Origin: Palaemon carinicauda
Lineage: Eukaryota > Arthropoda > Malacostraca > Decapoda > Palaemonidae
Direction: 5' to 3'
Assembly (NCBI RefSeq): GCF_036898095.1
Contig: NC_090765.1
Coordinates: 28,628,915 to 28,692,914, forward strand
DNA: 64,000 nucleotides
The notes below the pieces were generated by a model. It had not been told where the DNA came from. It saw nothing but the letters and a program-made list of their open reading frames with translations, and searched no databases. Shown in pieces: positions 56,341 to 64,000 of this stretch. The translations under genes were made by a program, and so were the position numbers. Numbering within the stretch: position 1 is the stretch's first letter; each line of letters starts with the position of its first letter.

Positions 56341-57232
56341 CATTTAGGATATTGCGTCCCGTTCATAACATCTCTCCCTCTCCTGACCAGGAATCCAGTG
56401 TCAATATACTCCTTTGCCATGGGATCGGCAAAAGGGCAGGCCCTTCGGGCAGAAGTCCAGACCCTGTTGAAGAAGGGTGCTCTTCAAGAGGTCCTCGACG
56501 GGTCCCCAGGCTGCTTCAGTAGACACTTTCTTGTAAAGAAGGCGTCTGGAGGCTGGATACCAGTCATCGGCCTCTCTGCTCTGAACAAGTTTGTCTTACA
56601 AACTCCGTTCAGCATGGAGACGGCAGACATGGTCAGACATGCTGTAAGACCTCAGGACTTCATGTGTACACTGGACCTAAAGGACACGTACTTCCAGATC
56701 CCAGTCCATCCGTCTTCAAGGAAGTACTTAAGATTCAGCCTAGACAACATAAAGTACCAGTTCAAGGTGCTGTGCTTCGGTCTTTTCACAGCATCTCGAG
56801 TTTTCACGAAAGTGTTTGCCCTAGTGTCATTTTGGGCACACAGGGTTGGCATCCGTCTCCTCCATTAATAACGACTGGCTAATCCTAGCAGACTCGGTGT
56901 CGACCCTTCTTCAACACCGAGACAAACTTCCGAGACTTTGCCAAGATCTGGGGATCTTGGTAAATCTTGAGAAATCATCCCTGCTTCCTTCACAGAAACT
57001 GGTATACCTAGTAAGTATGATTATACACACCAATCTCCACAAAGCCTTCCCATCAGACGACAGGATAACAAGGCTGAGAAAGGTCGTAAGACCTTTTCTC
57101 AGACGAGAAGAACTGCAAGCCCAAACGTGGTTACACCTCCTTGGTCACCTTTCATCACTGGCCCGTCTAGTTCCTAATGGTCGCCTCCGGATGAGATCCC
57201 TCCAATGGCAACTCAAGTCCCAATGGAATTAG
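56341..57232 (+). pseudogene. E7 reverse transcriptase, catalytic box destroyed
   Basis: Frame 55,990-56,868 carries the RT fingers (ALQEVLDGSPGCFSRHFLVK, SALNKFVLQTPFS), motif A CTLDLKDTYFQIPV and motif B KVLCFGLFTASRVFTKVF, then stops with TAATAA at 56,866. The expected Y-L-D-D-W codons are replaced by text that, in the next frame (56,846-57,232), reads SINNDWLILADS. The box is about 2 nt short and only the second Asp and the Trp remain. The thumb follows (LGILVNLEKSSLLPSQKLVY, FLRREELQAQTWLHLLGHLS). Confidence 0.85.
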
Positions 57233-58302
57233 ACTCGCGATTCCCCGGACCTCCAGATTCCCATGGGATCAGTGGAACTGATGGACCTCGATTGGTGGGT
57301 GGCAGACAAGAATCTACGAAAGGGAGTGGATCTTCTCGTCCTCCCCCTGGATGCTGTTCTCAGACGCTTCAAAAAAAGGTTGGGGGCCCCACATGCTGCA
57401 CTACACGACCTCAGGCCTCTGGTCAGAGTCAGAAGAGTACCTCCACATAAATCTCTTAGAGATGAAGGCCGTCTTTCTGGCCTTTCAACAGTTCCAACAA
57501 TTCCTGGCGGGTCACTCAGTGGTGGTGATGAGCGACAACAACACAGTAGTGGATTACATCAACAAGCAAGGAGGTACTTTGTCGCAGCATCTATCCCATC
57601 TAGCAGTAAAGATACTGAGATGAGCCGAGAACCACTCGATACCACTTTCGGCACACTTCATTTTGGGCAAAAGAAAAGTGCTCGCCGACAACCTGAGCAG
57701 AGCATCTAAGATGGTGAGTACCGAGTGGTCTTTGGATCATCTAGTAGCCAACAAAGTCCTGACTTTGTGGGGTTCTCCGACAGTGGACCTCTTCACAACG
57801 GCCCTGAACTTCAGGCTCCCTTTGTATTTTTCCCCAGTTCCAGACCCCAAGGCTCTCTGGCAAGATGCATTCCAACAACGGTGGGACAACATCGACGTTT
57901 ATGCCTTTCCCCCGTTCTGTCTGATGAGGAGGGTACTCAACAAGGTCAGAACATCGGTCAATCTTTCAATGACCCTCATAGCTCTGCTTTGGCATCATGC
58001 AGAATGGTTTCCGGACCTTCTGTAGCTCCTAACGGAGCCCCCAAAAGAACTCTCTCTGCGACACGATCTACTCAAACAACCTCATGCCAACATATTCCAC
58101 AAAGCTGTAGCTTCGCTACGAATTCACGCCTGGAGACTATCCAGCATCACCTCTCTGAGAGAGGAATTTTGCAAAAAGTTGCGATTAGGATGTCTGGGCA
58201 CCTGCGAAAGTCATCAGCAGCAGTCTACCAGGCAAAGTGGAAAGTCTTCTGAGGTTGTGTCGTGGAAGGTGTATCTCTCCTCTCGATGCCACTATTCCAG
58301 CA
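57233..58302 (+). pseudogene. E7 RNase H and trailing domain, two nonsense mutations
   Basis: Apart from two stops the frame is open. It contains VLMLFSDASKKGWGPHM-like text (DAS), HINLLEMKAVFLAFQQF, VVMSDNNTVVDYINKQGG (third Asp present), then a TGA at about 57,621 in place of the Trp codon seen in E3. HFILGKRKVLADNLSRAS, VDLFTTALNFRLPLYFSP and VYAFPPFCLMRRVLNKV follow. A TAG at about 58,022 replaces a Gln codon. It continues to overlap the recombinase start. Confidence 0.85.
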
Positions 58303-59160
58303 ATAGCGGAGTTTCTCGTGTATTTGCGTGAAGAAATGCGCTTGTCAGTCTCGGCAGTAAAAGGCTTTCGCTCAGCCTTAAGCCTCGCCTTTAGACTGAA
58401 AGGAATGGACATTTCTTCATCGCTAGAACTTTCCTTACTCATACGGAGTTATGAACTTACCTGCCCTCAGTCTGAAGTTAGACCTCCCCCATGGAACGTG
58501 GTTCGAGTTGAGACCTCCCTATGAACCATTACGCCAGGCAACATATCGCCACCTGACTTGGGAGACGGTGTTCCTGCTAGCTTTGGCTTCGACCAAACAA
58601 GTCTGTGAACTTCACGGTCTCTCATACGACATCGCCCATTCAAGGGGATGGGGGAGGTAATGTTCAGCTTCGTCCCTGAGTTTATTTCTAAGACTCAGAA
58701 CCCAGGAGTAGCGTATCCACGATTCGACTCCTTCCGGATTTCTAGTCTTCGTTCTGTAACAGATGACCCAGACTATCTCTTACTCTGCCCAGTGAGGAGT
58801 TTGAGGCTGTACCTTAAGAGAACAGCCGCAGCCCGTCCGCGAGTGCCTGCACTATTCGTCAGCAGAGGAAGGACCAAGAGGAGGGTCACCAAGAACACCT
58901 TCTCAGCATGGATTCGCAAGGTCATAGACCATGTCTGGATCCAGACCCTCCTCCTTCATGTCGCCCCAGAGCTCATTATGTCAGGGCCGTAGCTACGTCC
59001 CTGGCGTTTAAGAGAAACTTCTCAGTGACACAGGTTCTTCAGGCTGGGGTGTGGAAACATCAGACCACATTCACATCCCACTACCTGCAAGACGTGACTC
59101 ACAGGAGACTCGATACGTTCTCTATCGGTCCTGTGGTGGTTGTACAACAGCTGGTTTAAG
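58031..59160 (+). pseudogene. E7 tyrosine recombinase, broken
   Basis: The N-terminal part is LSERGILQKVAIRMSGHLRK with AAVYQAKWKVF, then a stop. 58,237-58,524 has EEMRLSVSAVKGFRSALSLA. 58,560-58,640 gives FLLALASTKQVCELHGLSYD, where the expected first catalytic Arg is Gln (K-Q-V-C-E-L). 58,648-58,992 has LLLCPVRSLRLYLKRTAAAR and FSAWIRKVIDHVW. The last frame keeps an H-x-x-R box as AHYVRAVATSLAFKRNFSV and FTSHYLQDV with the tyrosine. At least three frame changes. Confidence 0.85.
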
Positions 59161-59624
59161 ACCTCAAGCTCCTTATTGGACAAGTAGCAGAAGGTTGAGG
59201 GCATTGTTACCCAGTTTAGTCTGCGTGAATGAAAAGATTTGACTGGCTCTTATTCTTTTCTTCATCCTCCCCTCTCTTGGGGAAAGCAGCATCCTGGGTT
59301 TTATGCACAGTTGACCTCTGCAGGTAAACCATGCTCCCTTGTGTACCTAGTATTAAAACTAATACTGTTGCGTCCCCAGCCGAGGTGGTATTGGGAAAGT
59401 CTTGGTTTCAACAGTTTTTCCTTCTAAAGACTAGGAATAACTTTACCTGGACAGTCACACTTCTATATAGTTCAACACAGCTTGCGTTGGCCACGGACCT
59501 TGCGTAGCAAAGTTTTAGCGAGGTGCAGGGACTCCTTATTTTTGAGTACTGACATACTCAGATAAGGAGGCCGCGAAAATTAGAGATTGGCAGGGACGTC
59601 CACCCTTCCTAATGGGCGAGTCAC
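59161..59624 (+). other. E7 3' untranslated region
   Basis: Closely parallels the minus-strand 17,830-18,245 region of E3 (e.g. CTCCTTATTTTTGAGTACTG and CTGGACAGTCAC-type text). No coding content. Confidence 0.55.
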
Positions 59625-59722
59625 CCCTAATAAATAGCGTGGTTTGTATTCCAGTTACGGAACAAATGACAAATTCGTAGATAATTTGTATTTTTCCTAA
59701 CTATACAAACCTTGGCTATTTA
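59625..59722 (+). repeat. E7 internal complementary region
   Basis: ACCCCTAATAAATAGCGTGG to CAGTTACGGAACAAAT, joined to GACAAATTCGTAGATAATTT through CTATACAAACCTTGGCTATT. The two halves are the two element ends, as in E3 at 17,713-17,820. Confidence 0.85.
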
Positions 59723-59784
59723 TACAAGCTTACCCGCCAGCCCTATCCCCTTTGAATTCCTACTTCCAAGCAAAGTGAGCTAAA

Positions 59785-60120
59785 TCACAGGTGTGTGAGG
59801 GGGAGCGGTAGCAAACTACCCTCCCCTACCCCTGCTAACTAGCGGTGTGGATAGTTAACCCTCGCTAAACTTTAATGGCTCGTCATTTCAGCTACGCCGA
59901 AAGTAATACCCCTAATAGATAGCTAAGGTTTGTATAGTTAGGAAAAATACAATTGTTCCGTAACCGAAATACAATCCACACTATTTACATTGGGTTTACC
60001 TTTTGGCGTAGCTGAAATGACGAGCCAATAGTTTTTAACGAGGGTTAACTACCCCCGCGCTAGTTAGCGGGGGTAAGGGAAGGGATAGCTTGCTACCTTT
60101 CCCCCCCACACACCGGTGAT
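59785..60120. repeat. Back-to-back inverted repeats (right end of E7, left end of E8)
   Basis: 59,785-59,935 (TCACAGGTGTGTGAGGGGGA ... GCTACGCCGAAAGTAATACC) is the reverse complement of about 59,995-60,120 (GGCGTAGCTGAAATGACGAG ... CACACACCGGTGAT). The two outer ends meet at 59,950: GGAAAAATACAA joined to TTGTTCCGTAACCGAAATAC. Together they form a palindrome of about 330 bp. Confidence 0.88.
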
Positions 60121-60260
60121 ATGCTTCACTTCACTTTTGGCTCCGGCGATGAACAGACGTGTCTGTCCATCGTCCTCGTTGACAGCCTTAATCTTTTTTT
60201 GCTTTTTCTTTCTGTTTGTGTGTGTGTGTTTTGAAGTTGGCCTCACCCTTATTGTTCACT

Positions 60261-61208
60261 ATGCGCAAGTGCCCTGGAATTGCCGGCCGCCCTTGTGGTA
60301 CTTTTATGTCGGCGGTGGGCATAGATCCTCACACCTTTTGCCCGCAGTGTCGAGGCTGACGATGTGATAAAGAGAATACGTGTAGTGAGTGCAGGGAGTG
60401 GTCTGCCTCCCAGTGGGAGAGGTTTGGCCGCTGGCGTAAGAAGAAGTCCAAGAGAGACCGTTCTCCTTCCGGGGTTGCATTGAAGGAGGAGGAGGAAGGC
60501 TCTCGGGACTCTTCTTTCGCCGCCCAAACCTCCTCCGAAGCTCCCCCTCGTTCAGCTCCTAAGGAGAGTCTGCCGAGTGGGAGCACAGGCCCTAGTTCTG
60601 TTTCCCGACCTTGGATTGGGGGAGAGGGCGTCGTCTCCCATAGCGTGGCGGTTCCTCCTCCTCCTCTGGGGGATGTTGTTGCTAATGAATCGTTGTCTAA
60701 TGATGATCTTTTTCAGATTTGGGCTTCCCTGGGGCTTAAGGGCCTGCCCTCCAGGGTAGCCCTGATTGACCTTGTCCAGTTGGGGGCCGCTGTTAAGCAG
60801 TCGCCGGTGATAGCAGAGGTAGATCCTCTGTCTATCGTCGACGTCGTGGTGACAGAGGCTTCCGACGGGTCGGGTCAATCCTCTGCAGGTACTGTTGTGG
60901 ATGATGTTGCTGACGGCTCTCCTCCCCCTTCCGTACATCCTTCGAAGGGGGAAGGGAGTCCCGCGGGCTCTTCTGCTGCCAAGCCTCCCTCTAAGGGGAG
61001 TGCTTTGACTGAGACTCCCCTTCGGAGGACTGATGGTCCTGACGATCTTCCTCGTGGCCGCCTTCGCCATAAGGCTCACCGTCCGCTGCGCCGCAAGGGC
61101 CTCCCGTCTCCCTATAAGGGTGCTAAGAGGCGCCTTTTTGAATCTTCGCCTCCTTCCTCCGAGGGGACTCTCCTCACCGTAAGCAGCCTGCAGCTCCAGC
61201 TTCCTTAG
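60261..61208 (+). pseudogene. E8 gag-like protein N-terminal half, one stop codon
   Basis: Start MRKCPGIAGRPCGTFMSAVG at 60,261, followed by HTFCPQCRG, an in-frame TGA at 60,357-60,359 (Gln or Arg in relatives), then RCDKENTCSECREWSASQWE. With the stop ignored, the CX2CX4CX5CX2C motif is intact. KKKSKRDRSPSG follows, then a long open Ser/Pro-rich stretch with DDLFQIWASLGLKGLPSRVA, DLVQLGAAVKQSPVIAEVD and a basic end (RLRHKAHRPLRRKGLPSPYK). It stops at 61,208, and a frame change leads into the repeat region. Same domain order as E3 and E7. Confidence 0.7.
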
Positions 61209-61256
61209 ACCTCTCTGGGGATCGGTCTCCCACGCCTTCCAGACCTTCAGCTTCTG

Positions 61257-62452
61257 GTGCAGATGTCCAGCAGCCTGACCTCTTCACCCGACGGGCAACG
61301 GTCCCTTCGGGGCAAAGGGACTCTTCCCTTGCGCGTCAGGGTTCCCCTGCGCGCCCTTCTGCAGTGTAGGCGCACAGGTGCTCTCCTGCTCGTCAGCGCT
61401 CTCCTGTTCGTCAGCGATCTCCTGATTTCCAGCGCTCTTCTGATGATCGCCCCTCTTCTCGCCAGCGCTCTCCTGAGGACATCCTTCAGCCTGTTGTTCC
61501 TGTTGAGCGCCCAGCGCGCCAGCGTTCCCCTGCTCGCCCTTCTGCAGTGTTAGCGCTCAGGCACTCTCCTGCTCGTCAGCGCTCTCCTGTTCGTCAGCGC
61601 GCTTCTGATGACCATCGCCCCACTGCGCGCCAGTGCTCCCCTGTGGACTCCGAATATCTTGCGGTTCCTGTTGTGCGCCCTGCGCGCCATCAGTCTCCTG
61701 AGTGCTCTAATTTGGCCAAGGACTCTTCTCCTCGCCCTCGCGATCCTGTTCGTCAGCCTGTTCCTACGCAACATCGCTCGCGTTCTCCAGCGCGTACTTC
61801 CAAAATGCCTGTACGCCCGCGCGCCTCCTGTTCCTGTGCCCGTTTGTGAGCGTTCGCCTCTGCGCCCCGCACCGACAGTTCCCTCACAGGATTCCACGCG
61901 TCGCCCACTTGCTCGCCAGCGATCACAGACGCATCAACATTCGCCTGCTCGTCAGCGATCTCCTGCGCGTCAATGGTCCCCAGCGTGTCAGCGATCAGCT
62001 GAACATCGGCAATCTCCAGACTGCCCGCGTGACCTATCGCCTGTGCGCAAGCGTTCTCCAACGCGCCGTCGCCCAGAGGATCTGGAAGGACATGGATCGC
62101 CTTCTGTTAGCTCGCCCTCGCGCGGTCGTTCGCCTACGCGGTCTACTCGCCAACGCGCCACCATGCGCCAGCGCGCCATTGCTCGCCTACGCGCCAGCTT
62201 TCACCAGCGCACTGCCTATCGCCTGAACGACGTCGTCAGCAGTCATCGGAGCGTTCTCGTTCGCCCGTGCGTCAACGCGCTCCCTCGCCGACGCGCCAAC
62301 GCGTTCGTTCACCAGCTCGGCCACGCGCTCGTTCTCCTGTACGCCCTCGCGCCCAATCGCCCGCGCGGCCACCGTTCGCGTCGGATTTTGCAGCCCGCTA
62401 CAGCAGCAGGAACGCGTGTCGCCAGACCGCACTCAGGATGGGTGTGTGGGGA
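61257..62452 (+). pseudogene. E8 gag-like repeat region (Arg/Ser/Pro/Gln-rich), fragmented
   Basis: Overlapping frames read ARQRSPVRQRASDDHRP, HQHSPARQRSPARQWSP and RQRAPSPTRQRVRSPARP. The underlying DNA repeats CGCCAGCGCTCTCCTG-like units from about 61,370 to 62,400. This is the same coding minisatellite as E7 at 53,930-54,450 but about twice as long. It runs into the gap. Confidence 0.6.
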
Positions 62453-62475
62453 NNNNNNNNNNNNNNNNNNNNNNN
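62453..62475. other. Assembly gap (23 N)
   Basis: A run of N. Sequence on the right does not continue the E8 gag frame, so the true gap size may differ and a misjoin is possible. Confidence 0.98.
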
Positions 62476-64000
62476 CTGAACGAGGCAGAGCATCCTTCAG
62501 CAGTACAACGGGCCTTCTGTAAAAGAAAGGAGACATGAGTCTGGTGATGCTTGAAACTCTGATAAGGGATAAAAACCTATTATTTTAGAGTTCTGGCACT
62601 CACTGAATTACCTAAGCACCCATATTGCATTGACCAAACAACTAACTATTAACTTTAAGTTGATACTGCCCCATACCATTGTTGGCACTTTAAAATTCAA
62701 TTGTCTGTATATTTGTAATGCACCCAATGTCTGTTAATGACATAAGGATAATAAGCTTAAAGTAATCCGCCGACCTCCAAGGGTCGGGGAAGCAGTGACA
62801 TGCCCTTAAAATAAATACAAACACCAGCCTTAGCTAAAGGCAAGGCAAATATATAAGTGTGAAGTGTTTGGGCGACCTCCGGTGACGCCGGAGGATAATG
62901 AGATGCCCTGAATAATTCAATTGTGGCTAATAATTCAATTGTGAAAGATAAAAAGCTAAGTCGTAGCTAAAGACTAAAGCTTAGATTATAGTAAAGCGTA
63001 TTTACGATCTCCGGTGAGGCCGGAGGGAGAAGAAAGGTCCTGAATAATTATTGTGAATAACAACACAGTTGTAATAACAAAGGCTATTGTGGATATGGCC
63101 GTGGCCTGAGACCGAAGTAAGGGCCACCGGAGGGTCTTATCTAAACAATATGAAGCCCGTCCCATGTAGTAAACAATATAAATATAACAATAGAACGAAA
63201 GTTATTGAGAATCCCTCGTGGCGGAGTATAACTCAAGGCGGAGTGGATAACGTTCATAACTACTCCCGAGCCGTAACGGGGAGAGGACGAAACACGGACC
63301 AAAATAACGCTAACAATTGAAAAGTCACGAAAAATAAATAACTCGTAAGTTATCATCCACCCAGAGGGGGAGAGGTGAGGGAGGGAGAACCCGCTGAACG
63401 CACAAAACGGAAACGGGAAATCCGCTCCCCCACCGGAGCTAAGAAAGAAAACGAGAGAAAGGGGTAACTCGTGACTGCGAACAGAAAACGGGGACCCCAA
63501 TCTCCCGCTCTCTTGGACACAAAAACAGGACTAAAAATCACAAAACACTATTATAAACTTATAAAATAAAAATGTACATCCATATAATACTACGATCGAA
63601 GAATAGCATCCGTTAAAACTTAAAATAAATAGCACTGTTCCTTTAACCGAGTCGAGTGACGAACGCCTCGGGCGGTTACTAAACAAAAACAAAGCTAAAT
63701 CGCTATCTCGATCGTAGGCTGGACTTACTTGCAAAAAGTACCATGAGCATAAAATAAAAATAAAAATAATAACGGTTCTAAAGGCATAAGGCCAGGGACT
63801 TAACCAAGAACCTAAGTGACAGAGTACTAAACGGGCAGATAAAGATGAATTCCCAAACAAGTGAACAAACAATGGCCGCCATGAAAGGCCAGACGGGGAT
63901 AATAAAACAGACTATACTGGATATAAAACACAAGCCCGGTACAATAAAATACTGTCAAAACAAACTATGGTACTTAACATTGGAATGTGTGAAGATGGAG
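62476..64000. other. Unassigned region with diverged CCGGAG-hairpin repeats
   Basis: CGACCTCC...GG(A/G)G with a CTCCGGTGACGCCGGAG hairpin, followed by GCCCTGAATAATT, recurs at about 62,767, 62,872 and 63,006, with a weaker trace at 63,128. Flanking text repeats AAGCTTAAAG/AAAGCTAAG and TAGCTAAAG. No domain was recognised in the short frames to 64,000. It could be part of another element's untranslated region. Confidence 0.5.

Larger units (their letters stand above)
52741..59951 (+). mobile_element. E7: DIRS-type retrotransposon of the E3 family, 5' inverted repeat missing
   Basis: Starts within about 90 bp of the right end of E6. It runs gag-like region, RT, RNase H, recombinase, internal complementary region (59,625-59,722) and right inverted repeat (about 59,785-59,935). 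Its right terminus stops at ...GGAAAAATACAA, about 20 bp short of the E3-type end, because E8 begins there. No left inverted repeat was found between 52,653 and 52,740, so the 5' end was lost, perhaps in the event that placed E6. Many stops and frameshifts are present. Confidence 0.85.
59950..62452 (+). mobile_element. E8: DIRS-type retrotransposon of the E3/E7 family, cut by the assembly gap
   Basis: Left terminus TTGTTCCGTAACCGAAATAC, left inverted repeat, short leader with (TG)n, then a gag-like ORF. RT, RNase H, recombinase and right end are not in the window. The left terminus lies about 20 bp inside the expected right end of E7, so E8 most likely inserted into E7's terminus. Confidence 0.8.

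Overview
This is animal nuclear DNA, most likely from a decapod crustacean with a large, repeat-rich genome. Three things point that way: dense long (GA)n, (TA)n, (TAA)n and (CA)n microsatellites; two intron-containing host genes that each occupy only a small share of the sequence; and many DIRS-type tyrosine-recombinase retrotransposons, which are known to be widespread in decapods. The species cannot be named from the sequence.

Host genes. (1) The minus strand from about 27.63 kb down to 6.09 kb carries four consecutive phase-0 exons of a mitochondrial poly(A) polymerase (MTPAP-like), with introns of about 4.3, 6.1 and 10.4 kb. They encode the RRM-like N-terminal region and the start of the nucleotidyltransferase core (GSS...DLD motif). 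The first exon(s) and the rest of the catalytic domain lie outside what could be found. (2) On the plus strand at 37,498-37,677 is the first coding exon (signal peptide plus start of the ectodomain) of a CLCA-family, calcium-activated chloride-channel-regulator-like gene, ending in a clean splice donor.

Mobile DNA, left to right. E1 (1-3.95 kb, minus) is part of a DIRS element: an open RT/RNase H frame running off the window edge, fused to a gag-like region holding a 151-bp tandem array. A perfect 828-bp tandem duplication follows (4.31-5.97 kb). The long MTPAP intron (6.2-16.7 kb) holds a MITE, degenerate long-period repeats, DIRS remnant E2 and a small piggyBac-type element with TTAA target duplications. 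The next intron holds E3 (17.46-22.0 kb, minus), a DIRS copy with both ends and the internal complementary region. The 23.1-27.5 kb intron holds LINE remnants and E4, a gag-only element with a repeated R-D-x-E-R-P coding minisatellite. E5 (27.7-28.9 kb) is a DIRS fragment. From 29 to 43.6 kb are several LINE remnants (CR1/L2-like, RTE-like and one unclassified), a hAT-type MITE with an 8-bp target duplication, and long microsatellites.

The clearest architecture is E6 (43,880-52,652, plus), a structurally complete DIRS retrotransposon. It has 343-bp inverted terminal repeats, a gag-like ORF with Cys/His and RGG regions, RT-RNase H, a tyrosine recombinase with R / HxxR / Y visible, and a 95-bp internal complementary region that is the exact junction of both termini. 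It carries a few frameshifts. E7 (52.7-59.95 kb) and E8 (59.95 kb to the assembly gap at 62,453-62,475) are two more plus-strand DIRS copies of the E3 family, joined end to end so that the right inverted repeat of E7 abuts the left one of E8. Sequence after the gap (62.5-64 kb) is unassigned low-copy or degenerate-repeat DNA.

How it fits together: the window is two host gene pieces swollen by successive insertions. All DIRS copies inside or next to the MTPAP gene (E1-E5) are on the MTPAP strand. Most element proteins are broken, and the copies differ in which catalytic residues were lost.
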